A stretch of DNA of 64,000 nt from Candidatus Electronema sp. Its GTDB lineage: Bacteria; Desulfobacterota; Desulfobulbia; Desulfobulbales; Desulfobulbaceae. Below, one piece after another: positions 29,004-38,494 of this stretch. How positions within the stretch are numbered: the first letter of the stretch is position 1; the number at the start of each line of letters is the position of its first letter. The DNA lies in NCBI GenBank assembly GCA_026645415.1, contig JAPEVH010000011.1:35066-99065 (forward strand). The letters run 5' to 3'. Below the pieces are notes generated by a model that was not told where the DNA came from, ran no database searches, and worked only from the letters and a program-made list of their open reading frames with translations. The translations under genes and the position numbers were made by a program.

Positions 29004-30314
29004 ATGAGCGGACTTGCCAATGCAGCAAATATTCCGGAGCTTCGCAAAAGGGCTGTTTTTACGCTCTTGATGTTACTGGTGTATCGAATGGGTGTACAGA
29101 TCCCCACACCAGGCATCAATGGTGAAGCTTTAGCTGCTTTTTTTGCTAAAAATGCTGGCACGCTGTTCGGCATGTTCAACATGTTTTCCGGTGGTGCTCT
29201 CCATAATTTTTCCATCTTTGCGCTGGGCATTATGCCCTATATTTCTGCATCTATTATCATCCAGCTCCTAACTGTAGTTATTCCCCAGTTAGAGAGTCTG
29301 AAGAAGGAAGGTGCAACAGGGCAGCGCAAGATCACTCAATATACTCGCTACGGCACGGTCGGTTTGGCTCTGGTGCAGGGCTTTTTCATTGCCTCTGGTT
29401 TGGAAAATATGAGCGCACCCACTGGTGCACCGATTGTTCTCCATCCTGGTCTTGAATTTAAGTTTATGACCGTGCTGACGCTGACTTCAGGCACTTCCTT
29501 TATTATGTGGCTTGGCGAGCAGATGACTGAGCGGGGAATCGGCAACGGCATTTCAATGATTATTTATGCGGGAATCATTGCCAGAATGCCTGCCGCAATT
29601 GTCAACTCTATTCAGATCATAAAAACAGGCGAGATACCCTTTATTGTTGTCCCGTTTTTGCTCATCATGATGTTTGCTGTGGTAGCTGTGATTGTTTACT
29701 GTGAGACAGCCCAGCGGAAGATTCCTATTCAGTACGCCAAAAGGGTAGTAGGGAGGAAAGTCTATGGTGGTCAGGCTTCCCATTTGCCCCTAAAAATTAA
29801 TATTGCCGGGGTTATTCCTCCGATCTTTGCTTCATCGATCATGATGTTTCCGGCAACCATTGGCTCGTTCATCCAAATTGATTGGGTGCAACGGATGTCT
29901 GCGGCTCTGTCGCCGGGAACGCCCTATTATTACACCATGTATGTGGGGATGATCGTCTTTTTCTGTTTTTTCTACACTGCAGTCACCTTTAATCCTGACG
30001 AGGTCGCAGAAAATCTGAAAAAGAATGGAGGCTTCATTCCTGGTATTCGCCCTGGCAAAAAATCAGCCGAGTTTATTGATAAAGTGCTGACTCGATTGAC
30101 TGTAGTTGGAGCGATATATCTTGCTGCTGTCTGTGTACTGCCAACTATTTTGATTCATAAATTTAATGTTCCGTTTTACTTCGGTGGAACTGCGTTACTG
30201 ATCGTCGTCGGTGTTGCGATTGATACCATATCTCAGGTTCAATCTCATTTGGTCATGCGCAGCTATGAAGGTTTCATGAAGAGCGGAAAATTTAGCGGCA
30301 GAGGCGGACGCTAA
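29004..30314 (+). CDS. secY: Preprotein translocase subunit SecY
   Basis: A 436-aa ten-helix channel protein. Diagnostic parts are the plug region GGALHNFSIFALGIMPYISASI, LGEQMTERGIGNGISMIIYAGI and cytoplasmic loop NPDEVAENLKKNGGFIPGIRPGK. It forms SecYEG with SecE (4650). map follows directly, with no adk between. Confidence 0.98.
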   Translation: MSGLANAANIPELRKRAVFTLLMLLVYRMGVQIPTPGINGEALAAFFAKNAGTLFGMFNMFSGGALHNFSIFALGIMPYISASIIIQLLTVVIPQLESLKKEGATGQRKITQYTRYGTVGLALVQGFFIASGLENMSAPTGAPIVLHPGLEFKFMTVLTLTSGTSFIMWLGEQMTERGIGNGISMIIYAGIIARMPAAIVNSIQIIKTGEIPFIVVPFLLIMMFAVVAVIVYCETAQRKIPIQYAKRVVGRKVYGGQASHLPLKINIAGVIPPIFASSIMMFPATIGSFIQIDWVQRMSAALSPGTPYYYTMYVGMIVFFCFFYTAVTFNPDEVAENLKKNGGFIPGIRPGKKSAEFIDKVLTRLTVVGAIYLAAVCVLPTILIHKFNVPFYFGGTALLIVVGVAIDTISQVQSHLVMRSYEGFMKSGKFSGRGGR

Positions 30315-30320
30315 CTACAG

Positions 30321-31121
30321 GTGGCGACGACAGAAGAAAAGAGCATCATCGTCAAAACTACTGCTGAAATAGAAATTATGCGGCAGGCCAACCAGATTGT
30401 ATCTGGGGTTTTGAAGATGCTTGCAGAAAATATGTCGCCGGGTCTAAGCACCATGCAACTCGACAAGTGGGCAGGAGAATATTGTCAAGATCATGGCGCG
30501 TTGCCAGCCTTTCTTGGTTATCGTGGTTTTCCAGGTAATCTTTGCGTGTCTGTTAACGAAGAAGTCGTACACGGTATTGCTTCGAAAAAGAGACGGCTGC
30601 GAGAAGGTGATATTATTTCTGTAGATTTTGGTGTACGTTACCAAGGGTTTTATGGTGATGCAGCCATTACTATACCGGTCGGAGCTGTTTCTACTAAAAA
30701 GAAACAATTACTTGATGTAACGCAGCAGGCCTTAGAGCTTGGAATACAACAGGTTAAGATTGGTAACCGAATTACCGATATTTCAAGAGCAGTCCAACAA
30801 CATGTTGAAAAACATGGTTATTCAGTTGTCCGGGAATTCGTCGGCCATGGTATAGGCTCCAATTTGCATGAAGGACCGGAAGTGCCCAATTATGTCCAAG
30901 GTGACAAGTCATCGCCTCGGATAGTTGAGGGCATGGTTCTTGCTATAGAGCCGATGGTCAACGCCGGAACACATAAGGTGAAAGTGCTCAAGGATGGTTG
31001 GACGGTGGTAACAGCAGACCGACAGCCTTCAGCTCATTTTGAGCATTCAATCGCAGCAACGGCAGCGGGACCGTTGGTATTAAGCAGGCGGGAAGGGGAA
31101 AAAGTTCCTTTTTTAGCTTGA
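30321..31121 (+). CDS. map: Methionine aminopeptidase, type I
   Basis: A 266-aa enzyme removing N-terminal Met from nascent proteins. Metal ligands are visible in the family order: ISVDFGVRYQGFYGDAAIT (two Asp), FVGHGIGSNLHE (His) and VEGMVLAIEPMV (Glu), with a C-terminal Glu in the expected ASAHFEHS-like segment. The start is GTG, 6 nt after secY, without a clear Shine-Dalgarno, suggesting coupling to secY. Confidence 0.95.
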   Translation: MATTEEKSIIVKTTAEIEIMRQANQIVSGVLKMLAENMSPGLSTMQLDKWAGEYCQDHGALPAFLGYRGFPGNLCVSVNEEVVHGIASKKRRLREGDIISVDFGVRYQGFYGDAAITIPVGAVSTKKKQLLDVTQQALELGIQQVKIGNRITDISRAVQQHVEKHGYSVVREFVGHGIGSNLHEGPEVPNYVQGDKSSPRIVEGMVLAIEPMVNAGTHKVKVLKDGWTVVTADRQPSAHFEHSIAATAAGPLVLSRREGEKVPFLA

Positions 31122-31148
31122 AAACCAAGAGAGTGGATGGAATCATAT

Positions 31149-31385
31149 ATGGCAAAAGAAGAAGCCATTGAAGTCGAAGGAACCATCATTGAGCCGCTGC
31201 CGAACGCTATGTTCCGGGTAGAATTAGATAACGGACATCGGGTTCTGGCACACATATCAGGCAAGATGCGGATGCATTATATTAAAATTCTTCCTGGTGA
31301 TCGAGTAACTGTAGAGTTATCTCCTTATGATCTGACCAGAGGACGTGTGACTTTCCGCTCTAAAGGGGGCGGTAAAGGCAAATGA
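31149..31385 (+). CDS. infA: Translation initiation factor IF-1
   Basis: A 78-aa OB-fold protein ([49 protein letters not shown]). It is a few residues longer than usual through a C-terminal Gly/Lys tail. The upstream ATG at 31137 was rejected in favour of the conserved N-terminus at 31149. Confidence 0.95.
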   Translation: MAKEEAIEVEGTIIEPLPNAMFRVELDNGHRVLAHISGKMRMHYIKILPGDRVTVELSPYDLTRGRVTFRSKGGGKGK

Positions 31386-31406
31386 TTATCGATAAGGAAG
31401 CTGATT

Positions 31407-31520
31407 ATGAAAGTACGAGCGTCTGTTAAAAAAATATGCATTGACTGTAAAATTCACAAACGTAAGGGCGTGGTACGGGTCACGTGCAAAAATGCAAAAC
31501 ATAAGCAGCGGCAGGGATAA
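31407..31520 (+). CDS. rpmJ: 50S ribosomal protein L36
   Basis: A 37-aa gene. The product begins [20 protein letters not shown] and holds the C-x2-C...C-x4-H zinc site (CIDC, then CKNAKH), which is the zinc-binding C+ form. Start preceded by TAAGGAAG. It lies between infA and rpsM as in most bacteria. Confidence 0.95.
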   Translation: MKVRASVKKICIDCKIHKRKGVVRVTCKNAKHKQRQG

Positions 31521-31559
31521 TTCCGCGCATATTGCAATAAAGAGACGAGGAGTAGAATC

Positions 31560-31907
31560 TTGGCACGTATAGCAGGCGTGGATTTGCCACGGAATAAGCA
31601 CATGGACAGGGCACTCACTTATATCTATGGTATAGGTTTGACAACAGCCCGGAAAATTTTGGACAAGGCCGATCTGCCCTACCAGATGAACTCCGATGAT
31701 CTGAGCGGTGACGATGTAAATCGTATCCGATTGATCATTGAAGCTGACCATGTTGTTGAGGGCGACAGACGGCGCGAAGTAGCCATGGATATCAAGCGAC
31801 TGGTTGATCTTGGAAGTTATCGAGGCCGTCGTCATCGTCAGGGGCTTCCTTGTCGCGGGCAGCGGACCAAAACCAATGCCAGAACTCGCAAAGGGCCAAA
31901 ACGCTGA
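31560..31907 (+). CDS. rpsM: 30S ribosomal protein S13
   Basis: A 115-aa S13 starting at TTG behind [38 protein letters not shown] and the C-terminal [26 protein letters not shown] are diagnostic. Slightly shorter at the C-terminus than the E. coli form. Confidence 0.96.
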   Translation: MARIAGVDLPRNKHMDRALTYIYGIGLTTARKILDKADLPYQMNSDDLSGDDVNRIRLIIEADHVVEGDRRREVAMDIKRLVDLGSYRGRRHRQGLPCRGQRTKTNARTRKGPKR

Positions 31908-31971
31908 ACAGCAGCCTGAACAATATGAGAGGGCACGTTCACGGCGGTGAACGTGCTGACACGGAGCAAAA

Positions 31972-32373
31972 ATGGCAAAAGAAAAAAAAGGTGCAGCTAA
32001 GGGCAAAGCCCGTCGTGAACGGAAGAACGTTCAAGAGGGCATTGTTTTTATTTATTCGACCTTCAACAACACACTGGTCACCATTTCCGATAAACTGGGT
32101 AATGTGCTGTCTTGGTCCAGTGCTGGCGTGATTGGCTTCAAAGGATCTCGTAAATCAACACCTTTTGCAGCCCAAAATGCGTTGAGCGATGCCGTTGCCA
32201 AGGCAAAAGAGCATGGCTTGCGCAAAGTTGAAATTCGTGTTAAAGGGCCTGGCCCAGGTCGTGAGTCTGCGCTGCGCGCTTTAAGCAGCACAGAGTTAGA
32301 GATCAGCAGAATAGTTGATGTTACCCCTGTTCCCCATAATGGTTGTAAACCGCCCAAGCGTCGGCGTGTTTAA
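31972..32373 (+). CDS. rpsK: 30S ribosomal protein S11
   Basis: A 133-aa platform protein. It has a Lys-rich N-terminus, then [32 protein letters not shown] beta strands, [13 protein letters not shown] and the terminal [18 protein letters not shown]. Confidence 0.97.
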   Translation: MAKEKKGAAKGKARRERKNVQEGIVFIYSTFNNTLVTISDKLGNVLSWSSAGVIGFKGSRKSTPFAAQNALSDAVAKAKEHGLRKVEIRVKGPGPGRESALRALSSTELEISRIVDVTPVPHNGCKPPKRRRV

Positions 32374-32433
32374 GGGAACAAAGCCGGGTTGCTGTTTTTT
32401 ATTGTACGGTCGCTGCCAGCATAGTGCTGATCG

Positions 32434-32459
32434 CAGTATAAAACCGATACTGATTTTTT
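32434..32459 (+). terminator. Weak attenuator between rpsK and rpsD
   Basis: CAGTAT (32434-32439) and ATACTG (32447-32452) form a 6-bp stem followed by six T (32454-32459). It lies in a 104-nt gap, wider than most in this cluster. The stem is short and AT-rich, so only partial termination is likely. Confidence 0.4.
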
Positions 32460-32477
32460 GTTTGGAGGATTGCTGAA

Positions 32478-33107
32478 GTGGCCAGATATACGGGAGCTTC
32501 CTGTAGAATGTGCAGAAGAGAAAACTTAAAGCTGTATTTGAAGGGCGAACGCTGCCATTCTGATAAATGCTCTTTTGAACGCCGCGCGTATGCACCGGGT
32601 CAGCATGGACAGAATCAGTTTAAAAAGAGTTCTGACTATGCAATCCAGCTTCGTGAGAAACAAAAAGTTAAGCATATGTACGGGATGCTAGAAGGGCAGT
32701 TCCGTCGTTACTTCCACGAAGCTGATCGGAAAAAGGGTGTTACAGGTCATAATCTCTTAGCTATCCTTGAATGCCGCTTAGACAATGCGATCTATCGCCT
32801 TGGTTTTGCCAGCTCTCGCGATCAAGCAAGACAACTTATCCGTCACAATCATTTTCAGGTTAACGGCAAAAAAGTTGATATTCCATCCTTTCAGCTAAAA
32901 GCTGGTGATGTCATCATGCTGAAAGAAAAAAGCCGCAAGAATCCTCTCGTGCTGGAGAATCTCGAAGGTGCCGTTCGTCGGGGAGTGCCAAGCTGGCTGG
33001 AATTAAACAAAGCCAACTTCCAAGGAACAGTGAGGACTGCCCCGGTTCGGGATGAGATTACCATGCCAATCAACGAGCATCTTATCGTCGAACTGTACTC
33101 CAAGTAA
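32478..33107 (+). CDS. rpsD: 30S ribosomal protein S4
   Basis: A 209-aa primary assembly protein starting at GTG behind TTGGAGGATTGCTGAA. It has a zinc-ribbon-like N-terminus ([23 protein letters not shown]) and the S4 RNA-binding domain ([41 protein letters not shown]). In E. coli S4 represses the alpha operon. Confidence 0.96.
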   Translation: MARYTGASCRMCRRENLKLYLKGERCHSDKCSFERRAYAPGQHGQNQFKKSSDYAIQLREKQKVKHMYGMLEGQFRRYFHEADRKKGVTGHNLLAILECRLDNAIYRLGFASSRDQARQLIRHNHFQVNGKKVDIPSFQLKAGDVIMLKEKSRKNPLVLENLEGAVRRGVPSWLELNKANFQGTVRTAPVRDEITMPINEHLIVELYSK

Positions 33108-33124
33108 CCAAGGTTAGGTCTTGC

Positions 33125-34177
33125 ATGGCACAGGAAATCCGGGATGACAATCCCTTTTACAAGAACTGGCATAATTTAGTTATGCCGGAACGGCTGGAGG
33201 TTACCAAAAATACCCATACGGCTAGATTTGGTAAATTCATCTGCCAGCCATTAGAGCGTGGTTTTGCAGCAACTATTGGCAATGCTCTGCGTAGGATACT
33301 GTTATCTTCTATTCGAGGAGCCGCTATTACCTCTGTGAGAATAGAGGGCGCGGATCATGAATTTACAACTATTGACGGTGTCCATGAGGATGTAGCGGAT
33401 ATTATTCTCAACCTGAAACAGGTACAACCAAAGCTGAATTCATCCGAGTCAAGAGTTGCCTTTATTAAAAAAACTGGTCCTGGCCCGGTGACTGCTGCTG
33501 ATATTGATGGCGGCCTTGGCGTAGAGATCATGAACCCTGAGCAGCCCATCTGTACCATAACTGGCGAAAACACGACCTTTCAGGCTGAATTAGAGATTCA
33601 GTGGGGTAAGGGGTATGTTGCTGCTGAGTGGAACAAAAGGGAAGACCAGCCAATAGGTGTGATTCCCATTGATGCGGCCTTTTCTCCTGTACGTCGAATC
33701 CAGTACGTAGTCAGTCAGGCTCGTGTTGGTCAACATACTGACTATGATCGTCTGACGGTGGAAGTTGAGACAGATGGCTCTGTACTACCTGAGAATGCAC
33801 TTGCCTATGCAGCTAAGATTCTTAAGGAGCAGATGACTATTTTTATCAACTTCAACGAGCAGGAAGCTGATATCCCGGAGAAACTCAAAGGCGATGGCGA
33901 TTCTGCCGATCATCCAGCCTTTCTTGATAAAAATGTCGAGGATCTGGAGCTTTCTGTCCGTTCAGCTAATTGTTTGAAAAATGCTGATATTCAATATATC
34001 GGTCAGTTGGTACAGAAGACAGATGCCGAAATGTTGAAGACCAAGAATTTTGGCCGTAAATCACTTAATGAAATTAAGGCATTGCTTTCGCAGCATAATT
34101 TAAGCCTTAATATGAACCTTGAAGGCTGGATTCCGCCGCATGAGCGTGAGCGGGATAGAGATTACGAGGAAGAGTGA
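33125..34177 (+). CDS. rpoA: DNA-directed RNA polymerase subunit alpha
   Basis: A 350-aa alpha subunit. The N-terminal assembly domain includes [28 protein letters not shown] and VEVETDGSV. After a linker, the C-terminal domain has [15 protein letters not shown] and [14 protein letters not shown] for UP-element contact. It is about 20 residues longer than E. coli alpha, with an Arg/Glu-rich tail. Confidence 0.98.
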   Translation: MAQEIRDDNPFYKNWHNLVMPERLEVTKNTHTARFGKFICQPLERGFAATIGNALRRILLSSIRGAAITSVRIEGADHEFTTIDGVHEDVADIILNLKQVQPKLNSSESRVAFIKKTGPGPVTAADIDGGLGVEIMNPEQPICTITGENTTFQAELEIQWGKGYVAAEWNKREDQPIGVIPIDAAFSPVRRIQYVVSQARVGQHTDYDRLTVEVETDGSVLPENALAYAAKILKEQMTIFINFNEQEADIPEKLKGDGDSADHPAFLDKNVEDLELSVRSANCLKNADIQYIGQLVQKTDAEMLKTKNFGRKSLNEIKALLSQHNLSLNMNLEGWIPPHERERDRDYEEE

Positions 34178-34234
34178 TTTGCCACATCTTGGCGGAGTTG
34201 ACTTTTTGATTTTCTGACAGACAAGGACAGAAGA

Positions 34235-34633
34235 ATGAGACATAGAAAAGCGGGCAGAAAACTGAATCGAGATTCCGCCCATCGTTTAGCCATGCTGCGT
34301 AATATCGTCACCTCCTTACTGGAGCATGAACGAATTGTCACCACGCTTCCAAAAGCCAAAGAGGTGCGGCGGGCAGCAGAAAAAATGATCACTCTTGGTA
34401 AACGAGGTGATTTGCATGCACAGCGACAAGCAGCAGCATATATCCGTTCCAAGAGTATTGTGACTAAACTCTTTAAAGAGTTAGCTCCTCAATATGCTGA
34501 ACGGCAAGGTGGCTACACTCGTATCATCCGTACTGGCAATCGGCCAGGCGATGCTGCTCCTATGGCTTTGATCGAACTGGTTAATTACGAAGAACCAGCA
34601 CCGACGCAGTCACAGGTTAGCGACCAGCAGTAA
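34235..34633 (+). CDS. rplQ: 50S ribosomal protein L17
   Basis: A 132-aa L17. [24 protein letters not shown] and the [15 protein letters not shown] [16 protein letters not shown] are diagnostic. Last gene of the ribosomal super-cluster, closed by a terminator 28 nt later. Confidence 0.97.
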   Translation: MRHRKAGRKLNRDSAHRLAMLRNIVTSLLEHERIVTTLPKAKEVRRAAEKMITLGKRGDLHAQRQAAAYIRSKSIVTKLFKELAPQYAERQGGYTRIIRTGNRPGDAAPMALIELVNYEEPAPTQSQVSDQQ

Positions 34634-34660
34634 GATAGCAACTTCTTTTAAAAAGAGTAC

Positions 34661-34697
34661 AGCCGGTTGGATGCTTGTCATCTGACCGGCTTTTTTT
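34661..34697 (+). terminator. Terminator of the ribosomal super-operon
   Basis: AGCCGGT (34661-34667) pairs with ACCGGCT (34685-34691) and runs into seven T (34691-34697). It lies directly before the ATG of the next gene. Confidence 0.8.
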
Positions 34698-34700
34698 GTT

Positions 34701-35465
34701 ATGGATACAAATTCTCAGCAGGCTATCTCGGCTTGGCCAGAACTTGGCAAAGAGCCATTTCAATTTTGCTGCCATTCTGGAGTGAGTTGCTTTCTCTCCT
34801 GTTGCCGCCAAGTTGAGTTGCGGCTTTTTCCCTACGATGTGCTCCGCCTCAAGGAGCGGCTTGGCCTTCCTTCAGCAGAATTTCTCCAAGAGTACACAAG
34901 GTTGGAGCAAGGGCCGCATCCATTTTTTCCAGCAGTAATGCTCAATATGCGAGCTGATGGTGAGCATCTCTGCCCTTTTCTTATGAAAAGTGGTTGTTCG
35001 GTGTATCAAGACCGCCCATCTGCCTGTCGTACCTATCCCCTAGAGCGAGCTATTGAGAAAACGGCTGCTGGTTCCTTGCAGAGTCACTGGTTCTTAACCC
35101 AACATTCTTATTGCAAAGGGCATTTTGAGGGACACTCTTGCACGGTTAAACAGTGGGAACGGGAACAACGGCTGACAGAATTCAATCTTTTCAATGATCT
35201 CTGGGCAGAAGTAGATGCTTTGTTTGCTACTAATCCTTGGCAGGGAGAAGGACAAGCCGGGCCGCTTCAGCAGCTTGCCTTTATGGTCTGTTATAATATT
35301 GATGCCTTCCGCGACTATGTCCAGCAGCATAATCTCTTGGCTACGTTTCATCTTGACCGAGACCGCCGCCGCCGAATTGAGACGGATGACAGTGAGCTGC
35401 TTAAATTTGGCTTTGATTGGCTGCTGCATGTTCTTGCTAATCGTCGCACCCTGATTTCCCGTTGA
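34701..35465 (+). CDS. YkgJ/UPF0153-type cysteine-cluster protein
   Basis: A 254-aa protein. The N-terminal half has the family pattern CCHSGVSCFLSCCRQVEL...CPFL...GCSVYQDRPSACRTYPLERA, a set of conserved Cys thought to hold a metal centre of unknown role. The C-terminal half is helical and family-specific. The ATG is 3 nt after a terminator T-run and no Shine-Dalgarno can be seen, so expression needs read-through, a leaderless start or an unseen promoter. Its last 22 codons are repeated in degraded form at 38233-38301. The biochemical function is not known. Confidence 0.8.
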   Translation: MDTNSQQAISAWPELGKEPFQFCCHSGVSCFLSCCRQVELRLFPYDVLRLKERLGLPSAEFLQEYTRLEQGPHPFFPAVMLNMRADGEHLCPFLMKSGCSVYQDRPSACRTYPLERAIEKTAAGSLQSHWFLTQHSYCKGHFEGHSCTVKQWEREQRLTEFNLFNDLWAEVDALFATNPWQGEGQAGPLQQLAFMVCYNIDAFRDYVQQHNLLATFHLDRDRRRRIETDDSELLKFGFDWLLHVLANRRTLISR

Positions 35466-35580
35466 GTTTTATCCATTCAGCAGTTCCCAGAGAAACACTC
35501 TGAGATCCTCTTCAGTTCTCTTTCATCCAAAATGATTGTAGTTCATCAGTCCAATGTCTACTGTAGTTTGTGGTTTTTCC

Positions 35581-35609
35581 ATGACAAAAACAGATAGTTG
35601 GTCTATAGT
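35581..35609 (+). promoter_or_regulatory. Candidate promoter of the FISUMP gene
   Basis: ATGACA (35581-35586), a 17-bp spacer and TATAGT (35604-35609) match the sigma-70 consensus at five of six bases each. It lies 73 bp before the start codon and is the best candidate in the 217-nt gap. Confidence 0.5.
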
Positions 35610-35682
35610 GCAGTCCTGCTGAAAAAAGGTGGGTGCAACGCCTACTCGTTCTGTTTTGCAATTTGCTACGGAGGTTATTGAA

Positions 35683-37929
35683 ATGAAAAAGTTTATTTCC
35701 CTTGTTCTGGCTGTGTCGCTCATGTTATTTTTCTGCCTTCAGAGCAGCGCGTGGAGCAAGTCATCGCTGTTGATGCAGATTCCTTCGATTTTGGCTGGGT
35801 CGAAAGGCGGAACGACGACGGTTAATGACAATGTGACTGTCATTGATGAAAACAGCTCGGCTGAGATTGTCGGCACAACCCTCAGCGCGGCAGGAGAAAC
35901 AGAACTTCAGTTGTCTGGGGATTTGGCAAGTTCGGCGCAAGACGGCTCCATTTTGTATCTGCTGCCCGGTGCGGATGACCGTTTTCCTTTTGGCATTGCT
36001 GGTAAAGTGATCAGTGCGAGCAGCAATGCTGACGGAACGAAGACAGTTGTTTTGGGCGAAGCAACCTATGCGGATGTGGTCAAAGAGGCATCTTTTAACA
36101 TGAATAACATCACGTTGGATGCGAGTAATTTCGTTGGCGTGATTGCTCCGGCGGCTGTTGAGGCGGCATCACCTATGTCGTCAGCACTGGCCAAAAGCGC
36201 GTCCGATGGAAGTGTTTATTCGTTCCGGGATGGTGCGGTTGTGGTCAGACGGGCGGCGGATAGAAGCGGGGCGATGTATTCGGCGGCGGAAGGAGGAACA
36301 ATAGACGCTGGCACGGTGTCTCTTAATATCAAGATTCCTATTGATAAAATGGAAACTGAAGACAGCAGTGTGTCTGCTGGTGCTGAATTTGTAATTACTG
36401 GCTCACTATCAAATATCAAACTTACCAATGAAATTGATTTTAACTTAAACCCGTTTCAAGGTAGTCCAGGTCTGAAGTCAATGGACATGCACGTGGATGG
36501 TGATTACGAATTTGATGTAGGATTCCATGGAAATGGATCAGTAAAATTTGGCTATTTTTCACAGGCTTGGAAAGAAGTCGAAGGAATAGCTTTTAAAAAA
36601 TTTGGTATTGGTTTTAAACTTACCGGCTTATCATCAGATGATAAAATAGGGAAATTCCCTCTTGCCGGTTTGGTGTTTTCGGTGCCATGCAGCGGAAATC
36701 CTAATGGTTTTTGTCCAGTGGTAACTGGCGATACGTCTTCACCATTATATCAGGCTAAAGCGTTAGGTGTTATTGTTTGGCTCTACTTAACAGATATAGG
36801 GCAATTTTCTCTCGATGGAAATTTGACTATAGCCCATCTTAATCCTGTTAAATTATCTATTGGCCTTCAGAAACCATCTGGTCATGATTTTAAAATAATT
36901 AGCTCGTTGACTAAAAAAGATGCGTCATCCTGCGTGATAGAAGCTCTTAAACTTGACGGGACTGCTGGTTTTGAACTTCAAGGTGGAGTTTCAACAGATA
37001 TAGATGTTTTTGTAGCTGGAGTGCGTGTTGCGAATGCCGGAGCAGATATAGGAACACTTTTGAAAATTCAAGCAACTTGGAATGGTGGTTATTTGTGTAT
37101 TGGCAGTCCTAGCTCGCCAATAAGTTGGGAACAAGGTGAGGGCATGTGTCTTTCAGGGGGCGTGGGAGCGGGCTTGATAGCTCATGCTGCGGCACAGTTA
37201 GGTATTGAAATTGATACCGTTTGGGCAGTATCTGGTAGCCGGCGGTATGGATTTCAAATCCCTACAGATGACGAAAAGGATGACCCTGGCCTACATGGAT
37301 TATGGTATTATACATCTCTTTTTGATACGTGCAAAGAAGGAGGAACTGTCATTTCTAAAACAGGCCGAATCTGGATGGACAGAAACCTCGGTGCTTCACG
37401 GGTTGCAACAAGCATAGATGATGCTGAGGCTTTTGGAGATTATTATCAATGGGGAAGGCTGGCAGACGGGCATGAAAAAAGTACGAGCGGCACAACTACA
37501 ACACTCAGCTCAACAGATATTCCAGGACACGGCAATTTTATTATAACCAAAGACCTTTGGCAGGGAGATTGGAGGAATACTGTGAACAATAATCTCTGGC
37601 AAGGAGTAAATGGTATTAATAATCCATGTCCTGCTGGATTCCGCTTGCCAACTTGGCAGGAATGGGAAGTAGAAATAGAACAATATGGCCATAGTCAGAA
37701 TGCGTTGTTTAATTCCCCGCTGAAACTGCCTGCAGCTGGAGGCCGTTATTATATTGATGGGTCATTTTATGGTCAAGGCTCTGCGCCGCATTACTGGTCA
37801 TCGACGACTTTGCAATGTATAACTGGGGATGGATGTGTATATTATCTTTTTTCTGATGAAGAAGGATTTTGGCTACGCGACACTGACGTACGTGCAAACG
37901 GTTTTTCAGTCCGCTGCATCAAAGATTAA
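35683..37929 (+). CDS. Exported protein with C-terminal FISUMP (Fib_succ_major) domain
   Basis: A 748-aa protein starting at ATG 35683 behind ACGGAGG; an upstream in-frame start at 35629 was rejected. Residues 1-25 form a signal peptide (KKFISLVLAVSLMLFFCLQ). The middle, about 550 residues, is beta-rich with no domain I recognise, and has few cysteines that may pair. The last 190 residues show the Fibrobacter-succinogenes-major-paralogue pattern: WMDRNLGASRVAT, AFGDYYQWGR, NPCPAGFRLPTWQEW, YWSSTT and FSVRCIKD, a C-type-lectin-like fold. It is likely secreted or surface bound and involved in binding. It lies in an accessory island; the middle region is more AT-rich than its neighbours. Confidence 0.75.
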   Translation: MKKFISLVLAVSLMLFFCLQSSAWSKSSLLMQIPSILAGSKGGTTTVNDNVTVIDENSSAEIVGTTLSAAGETELQLSGDLASSAQDGSILYLLPGADDRFPFGIAGKVISASSNADGTKTVVLGEATYADVVKEASFNMNNITLDASNFVGVIAPAAVEAASPMSSALAKSASDGSVYSFRDGAVVVRRAADRSGAMYSAAEGGTIDAGTVSLNIKIPIDKMETEDSSVSAGAEFVITGSLSNIKLTNEIDFNLNPFQGSPGLKSMDMHVDGDYEFDVGFHGNGSVKFGYFSQAWKEVEGIAFKKFGIGFKLTGLSSDDKIGKFPLAGLVFSVPCSGNPNGFCPVVTGDTSSPLYQAKALGVIVWLYLTDIGQFSLDGNLTIAHLNPVKLSIGLQKPSGHDFKIISSLTKKDASSCVIEALKLDGTAGFELQGGVSTDIDVFVAGVRVANAGADIGTLLKIQATWNGGYLCIGSPSSPISWEQGEGMCLSGGVGAGLIAHAAAQLGIEIDTVWAVSGSRRYGFQIPTDDEKDDPGLHGLWYYTSLFDTCKEGGTVISKTGRIWMDRNLGASRVATSIDDAEAFGDYYQWGRLADGHEKSTSGTTTTLSSTDIPGHGNFIITKDLWQGDWRNTVNNNLWQGVNGINNPCPAGFRLPTWQEWEVEIEQYGHSQNALFNSPLKLPAAGGRYYIDGSFYGQGSAPHYWSSTTLQCITGDGCVYYLFSDEEGFWLRDTDVRANGFSVRCIKD

Positions 37930-37962
37930 ACTCTGATATGCCTCATCTCTGTTCCGGCTTTA

Positions 37963-38000
37963 CCACTGAAGCCTGCGCTGCTGTTGCTCGGCTTCAGTGG
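37963..38000 (+). terminator. Hairpin after the FISUMP gene
   Basis: CCACTGAAGCC (37963-37973) and GGCTTCAGTGG (37990-38000) form a perfect 11-bp stem with a 16-nt loop, 34 nt after the stop codon. No T-run follows, so it may be a 3'-end stabiliser rather than a complete intrinsic terminator. Confidence 0.5.
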
Positions 38001-38070
38001 CGCAGGCACTGAGCAAGCTAAATCTAACCATCAACAACTTTGCTGATCTGGTATTCTCGTGTCCAAACTA

Positions 38071-38185
38071 TTCATCAGTAATAGCCAGATAAATTCATCG
38101 GTAATCCCCCTGACCGTTTATCGGTAATAGCCGAAACTATTCATCGCTAATCCCAACGACTGCTTATCGGCTATGCTTTTCATCG
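38071..38185 (+). repeat. 23-bp imperfect tandem repeat, five units
   Basis: Units begin at 38071, 38094, 38117, 38140 and 38163, exactly 23 bp apart. The shared core is TTCATCGGTAATAGCC with 1-4 changes per unit, and the remaining 7 bp vary; a stray TTCATCGG also occurs at 38179. The period is not a multiple of three and no gene covers it, so it is non-coding. It lies in the 565-bp gap between the FISUMP gene and rpsB, which otherwise holds the hairpin at 37963 and the ykgJ remnant at 38233. Confidence 0.75.
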
Positions 38186-38232
38186 GCGGATAGCCGTTGC
38201 TTTCGTTCTCCCGCTCCTAACGTGCCCGCTGG

Positions 38233-38301
38233 CTCCTCAACTTCGGCTTTAATTGGCTGCGGCATGTCTTTGGCAATCGCCGTACCTTGATTTCCCGTTG
38301 A
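38233..38301 (+). pseudogene. Remnant of a duplicated ykgJ-like 3' end
   Basis: The stretch reads LLNFGFNWLRHVFGNRRTLISR-stop in frame, against LLKFGFDWLLHVLANRRTLISR-stop at the end of the 34701-35465 gene (wording split here: the match covers 22 residues with about five changes). From the shared GGCTTT to the stop codon (38245-38301 against 35409-35465) about 85% of bases agree by eye. Nothing upstream of it continues the frame as a gene, so it is a broken copy. Resemblance may continue weakly for some tens of bases past the stop. Confidence 0.8.
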
Positions 38302-38494
38302 CTTTTCCCGCATTCAGGCAAGATGTACTTGCTGTCCAGTCTTGTTTGTGGTAATAAAGAAAGATTTCGCTATCGTGACCTGATCACAGGTTGCCTGCAA
38401 TCACACACACTCCCTTTTTCGCCCTTTGGTGTTCCCTTTGTGGGAATCGGGCACAGGAGTGGAGGAATAACCATAAAGTATTAAAGGAGCAATA

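Noticed and set aside
30315..30320. Missing adk between secY and map as a deletion
   Set aside because: The gap is 6 nt with no remnant; several lineages have secY-map directly, so it is ordinary gene order.
35683..37929. Diversity-generating retroelement with the FISUMP gene as target
   Set aside because: No reverse transcriptase, accessory gene or template repeat is visible in the window.
38071..38185. Possible CRISPR array
   Set aside because: Repeat units abut one another, differ from each other and leave no unique spacers; no cas genes are present.
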